Below, piece by piece: positions 34,717 to 48,000 of a DNA stretch of 64,000 bases. The stretch's first letter is position 1. Every line of letters starts with the position of its first letter. This DNA comes from Pristionchus mayeri. Its lineage: Eukaryota; Nematoda; Chromadorea; Rhabditida; Neodiplogasteridae. A program made the position numbers and the translations under genes. Below the pieces are notes generated by a model that saw only the letters and a program-made list of their open reading frames with translations, did not search any database and had not been told where the DNA came from. The stretch covers positions 28,129,469 to 28,193,468 of the forward strand of contig BTRK01000005.1 in assembly GCA_036245805.1 (NCBI GenBank). The letters are read 5' to 3'.

Positions 34717-35576
34717 TCACTCATCGGGAGAAGGCGTCGATGTGGGATACACACAACCGAACCAAGTGCAGATCTAAATGGGGGGGAAGTGAAGGATGGA
34801 AAGTTTTAAAGTTTTTTTTCTTAAAAGATGAAGAGGAAACGACCCGTTTTATCTCACAAGTACTTGCAGTGAGCAAAGAACCAATGGGATTGTAAAGCTT
34901 TCGGGAATGTTTTGTGCCAATCGATACCAATTGATTTTCGCATATAGTTAGTAGTAAACAGTAGAAATATAAATGTGGGTACCTCTTGATCTGAGTGTCC
35001 CTGCAGTCTGTCTCGCACGTAGAACATCTCCCCCATGAATCCGGCCACGCACACCTACAATTGACTGCATTATTTTTTAATCAATCAATAAAATCTCATC
35101 TGATGCTCCCTACGATAAGATATTAAAGGTGGAGAAAGGAGGGTCACTCTCTTTCATAATCCTCCCTATAGGAATTCCAGGCCTACAGTATTCACCTTGA
35201 GCATGGGATTGTCATCTCCCTTGATGAATTTGCCACACAGTTGCTGGAATACAGCCTGTTCCTCTCCTCCATTCGAGAGGAAGAAATCGATGAACTCAGG
35301 GCATTGCTCGCAGAACTGAATATCGAGACACTTATTATCACAGGGATCATCGTCGTGTCTTCCGTTCACCGTCCTACATTGCATCATCGGCACGATTTTT
35401 AATATTGTATTTCAATAATAATAATTGAAAAAACGTTCGGTAGATTGATAGTCATCATGCACCTCTTCCTTGGTGAGTCCAGCTGGGGTCGTCAATGCCG
35501 AGTCATCGTCCAATTGGATGAAGGGAAGAGCAGTGAAGAGAGGAAGGAGGACCAAAAGGAGAAGCAGACGATGCAT
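34717..35576 (-). CDS. Saposin-B domain protein 3, with extra N-terminal cysteines
   Basis: The start at 35576 gives MHRLLLLLVLLPLFTALPF, then IQLDDDSALTTPAGLTKEE. The second exon carries additional cysteines before the domain (DDDPCDNKCLDIQ) and leads directly into FCEQCPEFIDFFLSNGGEEQ, LCGKFIKGDDNPMLK. Then come VCVAGFMGEMFYVRDRLQG and a last exon, ICTWFGCVYPTSTPSPDE, with the final two cysteines. The saposin pattern is complete, but the protein has a longer prodomain with an extra Cys pair and a Thr/Ser/Pro tail not found in its neighbours. The last exon follows a CCATTTAG acceptor at about 34775. Confidence 0.75.
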
Positions 35577-36424
35577 TGGGAAGGGCAGAGGCGAGATTAG
35601 CTATGCGACCGTACTTCCACTTATATAGTGGAGGAGATAAGAGAGACTAACCATGGGATGAATCATGCTGAAACGATCAGAAAGCTAGTGGGGAATGGAT
35701 GGGGTGAGTGAGATGATCGAGTGATTGCACTAATCCGAGAGAAGGCCAGAGTACGAGAAGGAGGGATGAGGAGGAATGAATGATCGAGGTGAGATCGAGA
35801 AGGCCGATGTGCTTGTTCTCTATTTATTGACACAGTTTATGAACATTCCTTACCAATTTCGAATGTTGAATATAGCAAAATTCTAGTCATCCTTGATGAT
35901 AGGAATCTAATGCTTACTAGACGACGGTCTCGCTACATATGAACCATATTATATGATCAAAATTATGCGACATTCATGTTATAGCTTAACCACACCTCAC
36001 ATAAAGTATGAATTTTCACGAAACCGTCAAATAATAGTAACTATTTTCATGTGTTGATTTTGTTAGCAAATACTCAGAAAGAAATGCTGCAGAATTAATT
36101 AGTAAGCATCGACCTTTGATCTGCCTCTTTGTCTCTATGGACTCTATGAATAGTGAGAGATCGATTAGTCAGTCACCCATAGTTTGGATGTTATCAGTGA
36201 GAAAGTTTGATAACTCTCTTCAGTCTTCCTTATCTCTCCTCTCCCTGGCTTGGAAATAGCAGTGTGTCTAAGGAGAGTCGTTAGCATTATCTCCCTTGCT
36301 CCGCATAGTTACACGTATTATCACGGGCGATTACGAGAGTGAAAATTCTCTGCTAGTCACAAGCATTTTATGCACAATATTATACAGATAAGAGGGAGAC
36401 GAAAGGCGATAAATATCGATCGTC
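35577..36424. other. Intergenic between saposin genes 3 and 4
   Basis: Contains the promoter side of saposin 3 (minus strand). A TATATAG-like stretch at about 35622 lies about 45 bp upstream of its ATG on the minus strand. No exon or repeat is recognised. Confidence 0.4.
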
Positions 36425-37264
36425 TCAATTCTTCTTCTCGGGACAACCAAGTTCGACGCACAGCTGCAAAATCAAAGTCATCCTGGGAAGAAAAAACCTC
36501 TTCACTGCTTGTTCGTTGCCCTTATACTTGTCGTGGAGGTAGTCGATCTCGCCCAGGAGTCCCGCAGCGCACACCTACAATTATTGATTGATCGAGCAAT
36601 GCTCCACTGCCTAAAAATGGAATCCCTTCATTCGTGTAGATAAAAGAAAAAACAACGAACCGAGGACATTGGTCCTGTGCCGAGGAACTTCTTGCAGATC
36701 TGAATGGAAACTAATTGATGTTTCATAAGACTCGGTGCTTCTGTAGTTCGTGGAGGTTTTACCTTACGCCTTACAAGTGTTATGCAACAGTAGGTGCACG
36801 AACGGATTCAAGGGAAGCTGAGAGGAGAAACAAAGATATATCATAAAATGAAAAATGGGCATTTTCGTTGACTATAAAAATAGCACAATTCAAGAAACAG
36901 GACCATTAAATTTTTCAATGAAGTCGCTTTCCATTCCTTGTTATAACACCAAACTGGCTGATTGGATACCTCTTCGAAGAATGCCTTGTCCTTATCGATG
37001 AAATCGTCGCTCGTGATCCTCCTCTTCACGATAGTCACACAACTCTTGCAGAACTATAACAACCATTTTATTGTTTTGTACTTCTGAATGATACGATCTT
37101 CTGAATAGATTTTGTAACTGGACTTCGAAATATTAATTTTTTTATATTTAAAATTAAAATTTTCATGCATGAGAAATAGGTACCAAATCGCCAGGAAGTT
37201 GGTTGGTGGGCGCAGAGGATGAAAGGGGAAGGAGAAGGACGATGATGAAGAACAACTTGAGCAT
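36425..37264 (-). CDS. Saposin-B domain protein (caenopore-like) 4
   Basis: The start at 37264 gives MLKLFFIIVLLLPLSSSAP, a signal peptide, then TNQLPGDL. Exons: FCKSCVTIVKRRITSDDFID; a short one ending HNTCKA; ICKKFLGTGPMSS; VCAAGLLGEIDYLHDKYKG; and LCVELGCPEKKN at the end. The cysteine order matches saposin-B, with an extra Cys in the short second or third exon. It is the most diverged of the four tandem genes. The splice site after CKA (GC then GTAAGG) is supported by phase. Confidence 0.75.
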
Positions 37265-37566
37265 TCCAATCCGAGGTTGAAGGTTGCGAAGTGGAGAAGA
37301 GGTTGGTGCGCACTGCGCCCTTCGCCTTTTATACCGACCACGAGGCCTCTATTTATTACCGATTTGTGATTAGCAAACATCATAGAAGGAGTGGCGACGG
37401 TGTGATGTCAGCTTCGTGCGAGAATTCTTTGGAGTCAGAAACCAGCGACACTCTTTTCTCACTTTATTCACCACTGTTATTAAGTTGAAGACGATGGGAT
37501 GATACTTTTCATTATTTTATTTTTCAAAGATTCGGTGACTTTTATTAAACCTTCTAATCACTTCTA

Positions 37567-39794
37567 TTAGGTTGATGCAAATTTTTTTGCTGATTTTGAC
37601 TTTTTACATTTGGGCATGCCCTGCATTTTGCCTTGGACTTATTTTCACCTAGTTCTCCATTATCAGCGGGTGCTTGGATACTCTCATCAGTACCATTCAG
37701 TAGTGGACTAAACAATCAGCATTGAGGCCACAATGTTGAATCAAAGTCGTTGGGTGGGTCGACTCGACCTGATCTTTCGATCATCATTGCTCTGCGAATG
37801 GCAATGATAGGACAAAACCGAAATACAGTACCGTGCAAAAGTCTCGCAACAAATTTGTTGTTGTCATAACTTTGTTCAAAATTGAGCTAGAGACTTATGG
37901 TTGGAAGCATTCGAGAGGCGAATATCAGGAGAAAATAATCATATGGCGCACTGTCTGGCTTGCTCTTTGCACATCGGAAAGAGCTAATATATCGATTTTC
38001 CGACACCTCCGAAACGTGTTTGAACGGCTATATCTTTGCTCCCAGTTGAGCGATAGGGCCCATAGTTAGCAGCTACTATACACTAATAATGTATAAACAT
38101 TGTACCATGTTTGATAGTGATCAGACAACAAACTGCAAAAATCGAAAAATTTTGGACACGAATTTTCATGCACGTGGAAAAAACCTTTAACGCTATCGAA
38201 AAAATCCGATTTCTTGCACCGTAATGCAAAATCTATTAATGAATAAGTGTGTGAAATCGGGAAGTGAGACAATTTGTCCAGCACATTTTAAAGCCCAAAA
38301 ACCACAGAGGGTCAGGTAGCCATGAGCCGTAAAACATGGTACAACGTAAAAATGAATCTTGTTCAAATTGCGTAAAACGCACCTTACAGCTTTGCAAGTC
38401 CTAGATATGCACATTTATCATTGAATTGGAGCCAAATTTAAAGAAACTCCCCGGTTATGCTAGGTCGACTTTCGCTACTGTCCATTTCTGACGACTTTGG
38501 CCGTTCTGAATCTCTGTGGTTTTTGGGCTGTAAAATGTGTTGGACAAATCGTCTCACTTCGCGATTTCACACACATATTCATTAATAGATTTTGCATTAC
38601 GGTGCAAGAAATCGGATTTTTTCGATAGCATTAAAGGTCTTCTCCATATGCATGAAAATTCGTGTAGAAAATTTTTCGATTTTTGCAGTTTGTTGTCTGA
38701 TCACTATCAAACTTGGTTTAATGTGTCTACATTATTAGTGTATAGTAGCTGCTAACTATGGGCCCTATCGCTCAACTGGGAGCAAAGATATAGCCGTTCA
38801 AACACGTTTCGGAGGTGTCGGAAAATCGATATATTAGCTCTTTCCGATGTGCAAGGAGCTAGCCAGATAGTGCATTGTAAACATCAATGGTTATACTTCC
38901 ATCACAGTTCGTGCGAGATAATATCCACTTACAGCAGAGTTTCAAAAATTACATGAAAATTGTGCTGCCGAAAAATAAATTCAGAAACCCGCGATAAATA
39001 TGTTTCAGACCATGCACCATATGATTATTTTCTCCTGATATTCACCTCTCGAATGCTTCCAACCATAAGTCTCTAGCTCAATTTTGAACAAAGTTATGAC
39101 AACAACAAATTTGTTGCGAGACTTTTGCACGGTACTGTAGCGTAAGAAAGTACAACTTACATAGATGCAAATAGTATATTCAAATTAGGTATTCTACGAC
39201 AAGCCGTTTAGATATGTATGCCAAATTAACAGTGATGTTAAAAGGCCCACGGTCAAAAATGTACTGGACAGCATTTTTTTCTTCACGATAGCGCTTGATA
39301 TATCAAATGCTCAAAATATTAAAGTTCTTCACCCAATGAGCGCGCGTTACTAGTCTGCTTACAATTCGATCCTATCAACAGAAGATGTATGATTCCGAAC
39401 ATTGACGCCAAAAATGATAGTGAAATTCCTACTTTTGGCAGCTTCTCTTTTCCAAGTCATGTAGAAACTCGGGCATTTTGTGGCTAACTGAACAAACTGC
39501 CCTTGCCCTATTACTCAGAGAATTGGTGAAGTTGGGGGATGTCTGTGTTTTGTAGAAATTTGCCCGAATAGCGATCACATAAAATCAGATTTTACGCATA
39601 TCGGATCAAAAATTGTGTAAATTTATTTTTTTGGGTAGCAGATGAGAGTATAACTTTGGTCGCTCTACTAGTATAATAGCTCCGTAGTAGTAGATAGTAG
39701 CGCCCCTATGTAGAGGTGTGCCTCAATGATTGCTGAATCAGGAAGCTTAATGAAATTCAATGTCAAATCGGCAAAAACTTTTGCATCAGCCTGA
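37567..39794. mobile_element. Mariner-type non-autonomous element hosting a second element
   Basis: The left end TTAGGTTGATGCAAA at 37567 is matched on the other strand at the right end (TCAGGCTGATGCAAA, ending 39794), each preceded by TA (37565-37566 and 39795-39796). The next bases (TTTTTTTGCTGATTTTGAC against TTTTTGCCGATTTGAC) also match. No transposase remains. The middle is filled by the foldback at 37826-39137. Confidence 0.7.
37826..39137. mobile_element. Tc1-type foldback element, nested
   Basis: CAGTACCGTGCAAAAGTCTC at 37826 is repeated inverted at 39137, with TA on both outer sides (37824-37825 and 39138-39139). The arms stay nearly identical for about 0.6 kb each: for example GGGCCCATAGTTAGCAGCTA at 38057 is mirrored by the segment ending at 38767. 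Insertion at TA and the CAGTxCCGTGCAAAAG end are Tc1/mariner features. No coding capacity. Confidence 0.8.
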
Positions 39795-40316
39795 TAATAT
39801 CTCATGAGATCAAATACATTGTATTTTTAAAAATTCGTCATTATCGACTAGGAGTTCACAGTGTGGTCGATGTTTATTCCGTCTTGCGAAAGTCACATCA
39901 AAAGAGAGGAGATACATATTGCAGTATCACAGTTTTTTTAAAATTTCGGTATAACATGGTAAATTCTCTAGTGAAACCCCTTCTCTGCTGTTCTCGATCT
40001 TCTCTGCAGCAGGGAACTGTGGTGGGGGTGTTGAAGGGAGAGGAGGGGAGAGCAGGGGGGGGGCAGAGGAGCACGAGGGATCGAAAGACATCTTCGAAGT
40101 GGTGTCATCGCGTCATAAAAGCTGCACCCGATCTGTTGATCACCGTCGAGTTAACCCAATTGAGAACGAATGAAGAGCAAGAGATGGCAGGGAAACGGGA
40201 TAACAGTTATTCATATTTCATATTTATCCTGACGTCAGGCACAATGGTCCTGCAGGAGGGTGACTTCGGTGTGGATGGAATTGGGATCTTCGGTATCAGA
40301 GCGTCGTTAAGTCAAT

Positions 40317-40625
40317 GGATGGGATCTTCTTTGGCTTCTCTGGTCAACTGTAGGGACGATCGTGACGGATCTCCGTTGAGCATCGAAGTAGATCATCCTG
40401 CCGCCGAACACCTGACTTGCGCCGGTTAGGAACTCACAACGCAGACTTGAGCGAGGCTTTCTTGACGGTAGATCACTCGAGACGATGGGAATCCGTCCGT
40501 GCTCCTCCTCTTGAAGTGTACCAAGTAGGCGATACTCTCCGGGTTGCCCAAGCTGACGGGAGAGGATTCCCCAAACTAGGTCGGAAAAGAGCGGGGTCAG
40601 GGACGACCGCCCATCACGAGCGCTA
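40317..40625 (-). CDS. Possible 3' exon of an unrecognised gene
   Basis: On the minus strand a frame stays open for about 100 codons from an acceptor-like CCATTCTAG at about 40626 to a TAA at 40317. It includes LGQPGEYRLLGTLQEEEHGR, SSLRCEFLTGASQVFGGRMI and TIVPTVDQRSQRRSHPLT. A plus-strand frame overlaps most of it, and no upstream exon was found. Protein-like composition is the only support; it may be chance. Confidence 0.25.
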
Positions 40626-40639
40626 GAATGGAGAATTAA

Positions 40640-42062
40640 CAGTTATGCTGCACTAAAATAGAAGGTATCTATGCTGTAAAATTTGCAGAATTTATCGCAA
40701 CGCTTCTCAACAATGCAATCAACACACTCATAAAGGGCAAACTAGATTTATTGCACGTCAAGATAAAGTAGAAGAGACAAGGGAGAGATAAGATAGCACT
40801 AATGAGCGATAGCGCGAAGGAAGGATTGATCGATCCCTCTTAGGGGAGGAGGGAATGGAGGAGGGAAAGTGATGGATCGGTCGTCCTATCAACACCTCGA
40901 CTCGCTAGATCCTCGAACTCTCTGCCAATCTTTTCGATCTCAACTTATTCTTCCTCTTTTTCGTTTCAATGTTCGGATTAATGGCCTCCTTCTGTTATTC
41001 ACGTGCATCATCGAATGTTCTCTCGATCGAGTTCATTTCTCTCTTCTTCTTCTTCTCTTCAGTTCCATCCTTCGCTCTAGTAATGGATTGATCTTCGATC
41101 TGACGATCTCGAAGGGAGAAGAGGAAGAGTTTAGATCGTCGTCGAGAGAGAGCTGAAATGGTGCTAGGTGAATCGACTTGATCGACCTCCCCTCCTTCTC
41201 TCATCCCTTCCTCCACTCTCTTCTTTGTCAAAGAAAATGCTCGACCCGTAGTAAAAAGCGCGAAAAAGGATGGCGTGCAATTGGAGTGTGGGAGGATGGA
41301 AGGGAGCTGTTAATCGTTTCCCACCCGTGGAAAGAGGCGAGAGTTCAGAGGCCAATCGAGGATTACTAGCACTCAACTCGTTTCCATGATCACTTATGAT
41401 AATTTGAGAGAATAAAATGGATTCAGATCGAAATCGAGGAGACATCTGTGTTTATGACGTCAAGAAATGCGGTGAGAATCAATTTCCTTATTATTTCTCA
41501 TTAAAGATACACCTAGAAAGTCGAACTAATCAAAATAGCCTGATAATATAGACTAGTATGAGAAGTCAACGTTCTACGGAAAACAAAGGGATATACGGGA
41601 GGAGGGGGTGGAGACAAAACAGATCATTTTCGAAAGTTTATTATTATACTAGTCACTCCTATTTTACTGGTTGGAAAACAAGTGGTAATCTTTGGAAGTT
41701 GGTGGTGGACATAGGGAAACTGCAAATCCCGGTCATAATAGTGAGTGAGTGGTCGATACTCCCCCTCTCTGCACTCTCTTATTCCATTCCTCCATCTCGA
41801 CCATGACGTGCTTCGATCAGAAACTGATAGAGAGAGGGAGAGAGTAGATCAGGGAGAGAGTCCAGACAGTCAGACACTCCATTTAGCGCTTTTCCGCAGC
41901 GACGCCCATGCGTTCGTTCTATTGCGAGAGGCGAGAAAGAGGATTACAAGAGACGAGAGAGGGGGGAAGAGACAGAGAGGAGAGAGAGGGGGAGAGAGAG
42001 GACAGTACCCCCTACTACCCCCATTCATACCACCATTAGTTCATCCACTTCTGTCTCTTCTA
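40640..42062. other. Upstream region of the P-type ATPase gene, purine/pyrimidine tracts
   Basis: No convincing exon. Dense CT-rich sequence at about 41035-41060 and GA-rich sequence at about 41828-42003 (many GAGAGAG runs) precede the ATPase gene. GAGA-type tracts are common in promoter-proximal DNA, but here they may be simple repeats only. Confidence 0.4.
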
Positions 42063-45000
42063 TGGCTCCAGAGGAACCTTCCTCTGGCCCCCATCTTTCA
42101 TCTGAACCATCACCACAACCAGACCCCAAGTCCTATCGGGTCCCCTCATTAGTACCTGCACTCATTACCGGAATAAAAGGTGTACCTGAGGCAAGATACC
42201 GTAATCTTATTGGTAATTCAGAAATCGAGTGGGGTTCAAATGCAGCGAAGCGACCATGGGCTGGAAGGAGGAAGATCCATGCGAGCGACATCCGAGACAT
42301 GTCACATGTTCGTTCTGCTCTCTATCTTTTAGTGCTTGCATCTGATCTCTGCTCTCTTCTTCCTCTTCTTTTTCTTTTGCAACACTACGCAAGTCTCTAC
42401 GGGGCTTATCTCATCATTAGAGGGCTTGGTCCTAATTCCTCCCTCTTTGCTGCATGGGAAGAAGTGCTCGATAATGAGTGATGTTCCTTCCCCTGGACGA
42501 CGAGGATTCCCTCCTCTGGGACAATCTCACCTACTCTATCGCCGTCTTACAGGCTCGAGAACTATCCGCCTCCTCACTCGTAGAACACCGATTGAATATC
42601 GATCAGATACGGTAGGATACGGTAGAAAGGGAAACTACTGTAGGGAGTAACTTCAGGGACATCCACCCTCACTCGTGCATCGATGTAGATGACCCCGAAC
42701 TCAGCGAGGGACTCTCGCGAGAGGAAGCAAAGTAACATTTTGAAAACATTATTTAAATTGATTTTGATAACTGGCAGAAGTCGCCTTGCTGAGGGTGGCA
42801 CGAACAAGATCGACCCTCCGAAGGAACCTCATCACATGATGGTCTTCCTGTCACAATTCCACTCCAAATTATGGATGATACAAACGGGTGAGTTCTTACC
42901 CTTTGAGAACCAAGCAGAGTTGTCTCATTGAATGTTCAACTTCCTTATCGAATGAACTAACTGAATTCTCTTTAGCTGCTGCGATTCTCTCGATCGTCGC
43001 CTTCGTGATCACCCACTACAGAGGACATGGAGACATTCTCAACTTGTAAGTTACTCTCGTTTCTGCACATTCCTTATCAGTGTTCTTGTAGATACTCAGC
43101 TGCGATTCTCTTCATCGTCGTTGGCAGTATGTACTATCTGTCGTTTCGACAGGAGAGGAAGGCCAGAGCAGTGAGTTACTCCTTCTCTCCTCTGCAACTT
43201 TCACTTCGTGTTTTCCTCGAGTAGTGGGCACAATACTGAATAGGATGGACGGGAATTCAGATATTTGTTGGGAATGGACCACAGGAGGAAATAGAGACGA
43301 TAGAGTTGACTCGGTCTCCTTTCAGTTCCTGCAAACATTCGAGAAGAAATTGCCCGAGAAGACGATCGTGATCAGAAATGGAGACGAGAAGGCCGTCGAC
43401 GTCGAGCAACTCGTTGTGGGAGACATCGTCGTCATACGGTACCCCTTCCACACTCCAGTGGTTACCTACAATGATGCACTCGAAAACATGCGCATGCAAA
43501 ACATGCGCAGTTGCGTGAACAATAGTGTGTAGAGAGAAACCACGATGCAAAATCAGCTTTGCAATCATTTCGCTTTCAATAACCGTCTTAGAAGCTGCAT
43601 TCAAAAAAAAATGCGCGGTGACGTGGGTCAGCTCTTTTTCGCTCTCCACTCGGTTCCGAGACAGGGGAATTGGCATAATCGCCATTGAGTCGATGGGAAC
43701 AAACACCAATCCAGGATGAGTAGAGAGGAGAATTGGGGCGGTCAGTTTCGATGCACCCAGTGGTTTATTTAGTCATCTTTCATCTCCATAACAGACGGAG
43801 AGTGGGATGAAATGAGAGATAGTAAAGAGAAAATAAAGGAAAGAATGAGAAGATTGGGCTGCTGACAAATTATACAATCGAAAAGATTACAATTTACTCG
43901 TAATTGCTCATTTTCCTCTTATTCGAGTGTTGTTCATTCACTTCTCGTCCTTTCCTACCATATTCTTCTCCTCTCCTTCTCTCCTAAATCTAGCGAAAAG
44001 AGCTCTGAATCCTTCCTTCTTTGCAGATGCGGATCTCGAATTCCTGCCGATCTTCGCATCCTTAAATCGAAGGGATTAATCATCCAATCAGCTGAAGTCA
44101 CTGGTGAGATCAGATTGATGTATCGTGAAGCCCATGACTTGATGAAAATGATAGAAAAACAAGTAATTCAGTCTAAAGAATTGATGAAAAGATCAAAGAT
44201 CAAGAATGGTATTGAGGCAACGAGATGCCTATCGAGTGCTCGGCAGAGATGGCAGAGAGTGGAGTCACTGCACTCAGTGCCACCAATCTCGCCTTCAAGG
44301 TACATTGTGACTAGGACCAACAAAGGTGATAGAAACAGTAAAAAATTGAAGTTGATTTAATTGAAGTTCCGCTGTTTTTTCGCATTTCCTAGAAAGCACA
44401 TACATTATACAACTCTTGTTCTTTATCGGCTTACAATTAACTGCAAAAATTAGAATTTAACTAAATTGATCGATTTCAGGGTTCGTACTGTATCGAGGGC
44501 GACGGAATCGGAATAGTGCTGAGAGTCGGCAAGTATACGGTAATCAATATGTATTCTGTATTAAGTGTTTCTTGTGAAATGCACCCGTAGGAATCAATGA
44601 TAACTCGGAGAAACTCTCACAGACTGCAAATTTCCCCTTCCCTTCCTCTAACTCCTCTCGCCTTGAGGTTCTGGGAGGCATCGCCCAGACTCATCAGCAC
44701 ATTCCTCCTCCTCGGGGAAAACTGGAGACTGAGTTGTCTCAATTCGTGCACTTCATCCTCATTCTGGCAGTCTTCATGGCCACTTCCGTATTCCTCATCG
44801 GCTGCTACGTCACAAGGTATCGAGAACTGACTAATAGCACAGGGCAACAAAGTGTTGACTACGATGATGCCTATTGTGTAGTCAATGGAGGCAAAATTCG
44901 CTAAACTCTAGTTCAAAAAGTATCATTGGTGTCTCTTGCTTTGGGGAACCCTTTGAGTACCCCCTTAATCGTATCTTTCTCCTCCGTTTCCCCTGATCAC

Positions 45001-48000
45001 GAGGGGCGCTAAGCCGTTTCGGAGGTCATAAAATGCAACTATAGGTTTAAGTGACTAGATGAATGAACTCAGAGGGAGGGGTTTGATCATACAAAATAGG
45101 GAGGGATGATATCATGATCAGGTACGAAGAGGATGTGATCAGTGACAAGGGAACGAATTGGTCTATCCCTTCTCAATTCTCTCTCACCTGTCAGAGAAAA
45201 GGCTAGGAAAGAATCAGTTGACAATACCGAGAAAGGTTATTTTCATCGGAATTTCGCTCGACTCCACACGAGTAACAAAATCAACGAGAAGGAGCGAAAT
45301 ATGAGGAAATACAAATAATCATTATTTTCAGTTTCCAAAATACTCTGGACCACTTCATGTACGGATTCATCGTCATCGTCATCGCTAACATCCCTCAGGG
45401 ACTTCCAGCCACTGTCCGTGATCTTTGATCTTTCGTGATTATCCTTCATCTCTTTAGGTGATGTGTGAACTGGAGATCATAGCTCGGAAGCTCTCGCAGA
45501 AGAATGTCTGCATCAAGAGACTCGAACTCATCGGTTAGTTCCGTTACTCACTACAATTCCATTTCTAGAGCATGGAGTACAGGAAATCAACAAAAAATGA
45601 AATTGTCCTCCTTTGAACCGTTGGTTCCACAATCTGGACTAATCCCCTCTGATCATTTGATCTATTAGAATCGTTTACAGACGAATTGGGCGCAGCTACC
45701 GTTATCTGCTCGGATAAATCAGGGACGCTGACGATGAATGATATGGCAGTGACTGATGTCTGGTACAATAGGAGACTCGCCAGTGGTGAGCCAAAGATAA
45801 ATTCACTCTCTCACTCTCTCGACATCTTTACAAATGTGGCATATCGAAGATCTGCAAATACTACACAAGTGATTGTGTCCAACCTGTGATCACTTTTGTT
45901 TTCGTGAAGATTGAGTGTGTCCACTTAATGAGAAGTGATTAGGAAGCCGCCTTTGATGCGCACCATTGCAAGTGATCACGTTCGCATTACTCAGTACAAT
46001 CTTCTTTGTCTCTCGTAATCTCCAAAGAGCAAAGGCGCAACTTTCGACCACAGAAAACGAGCACTCGAGTATTTTAAATGGCCACTCCGTTTTCATAACT
46101 AATCCGGATGGATGCTGATCTATAAAATAATTTCGGTTCTTGAATTATGCTACTTTGTGACTCGGAGAGTTATCATCTGGGAAAAAAAGTGAACTTGCAA
46201 TGCACTTCCCTCACTTCCTCCACTGAGAGAATTAAAGTGCATTAATCCTATTCGAATTATCTTACCAGTAACTTCTCCATTGCATACATCAATATTAGAT
46301 TGGTTAGATTTGGATTGGATTGAGAAGATTGGGGAATTTCAAATGCATCTAGATATCATATTTATTTGCAGCGGATCGTCGTTTGGTGCGTTCTGCGCAG
46401 GCCTCAGCAGGGTATCTCATCGAGAAGCCCCTTCCCGACATCCTTTCAGTCATGTGCGTGTGCAATCGAGCACAGCAAGAACACGGAAACAGAGCTGCCA
46501 GGAGGTTAGCAGAGGATACGGAGAATTTACTCCAAACACTTCAAAGATATAATCTTAGTTGCACAACAAGTCTGAATCAAACGAACATCGAGATGGCCTA
46601 TTGAATGACGCATTCTTTTTTCTACTCAATTCCTTTTCCCCATGCAGGAAGCACTCGTCTCGATTCCCAGCGACTCGTGCCTCTTCAGAGGCCATGACTA
46701 CCATCGGCCCATCCTTCTCTGCCTCCTCACTCTCTGGGGTACGTTGAGTGCAACGTTAACCAAAGTAGACGGTACATCGATAAAATGGATAATTTGAGGA
46801 TCTGGAGCGTGGTGGGATGCCTCGCAAGAAGTTCACCGTGTGGTCAGTTGATTCAATCCTAGAATAATACATCTAAGTACTCCTATCAACTTCATTTCAA
46901 ACATATTTCATTCAAAATTTGTCGATTTTTAGTGACCCCGAGACGGGGAATGAATCGACTGCGGCGATGAAGAGAATCAACAATCTATTGATCCCATCCG
47001 AAGTATGTCCGCTCATTATTCATAATCTCCATCATTTTAATGTTTTAGTCTTTTTCCTTATTATTATTTTTAATGAGACCTCACCTGATTTATTGAACAG
47101 CACTTGTTAGCAACGAATTCTCAATGTTGCAGACGTCTGCAGACTTCACGGCGCATCCGCCCCATCACGGGGGCCCAGTTCAGCCAAGGAGGAAGAAGAA
47201 GTGAGCATCCCACCCATTCTTCTTTTTCCATCACGATTAGCTGTCATCTAAGAAGGGCGAAAGTGGACGTTTCCCTTGCAGGGCTCGTATCATCGGCTCT
47301 GCTTCTGACGTGGCCCTTGCAGAGTACGTCGAGTTGTACGCATCACTCGCAGCCATCAGGGAGAGATACTATGTGAGAACTAATAATTGGCTATGACTGC
47401 ATCTTAGCCATGGTAATCATCCCAGTATTATCAAATATGAAATAGTGAAATGTTCCCTCGAATTTCATTGGAAATCCTAATCCTGTCTCAGATCGTGTAC
47501 GAGGTTCCCTTCAACTCCGTCCGTCGCTGGCAGTTGGTAGTCGCCCGCTGTCTTGCGGATACCCAGGGAGGCGTCTCCGACCATCTGCCCGTTCCTCCTA
47601 CGGTATGGGAAAATATTAAATTGGGCAAAAGTTGACAGCCCGATGCGGGGCTCGAACCCGCGACAGCCAGATTAAGAGTCTGGTGCTCTACCGACTGAGC
47701 TAACCGGGCTATGTGACACGTGCCAATCAAGTTGTCAATCAACGCTAAATGAAAATTCATTTCAACATCTTTCAGGGCGAATCTCGATTCGTTGTCATGA
47801 TGAAAGGCGCCCCGGAAGTGAGTTTCGAATTCCGAAACCGGAAGTGACATCATGATCAGGTCATTCTCGCTCGGTGCTCGAAGAGGAAAGAGAACGGAGA
47901 TGTGACCGATATCGATGAGGGATTCACCAATGACTGCCAGGTACGATCGATACTGTGAAATACGGTAGAATATCGATTGACAGTCGACGTGGGAGTCGCT

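Noticed and set aside
39863..40429. 188-residue plus-strand frame
   Set aside because: No homology, no splice context, G-run inside; overlaps an equally weak minus-strand candidate.
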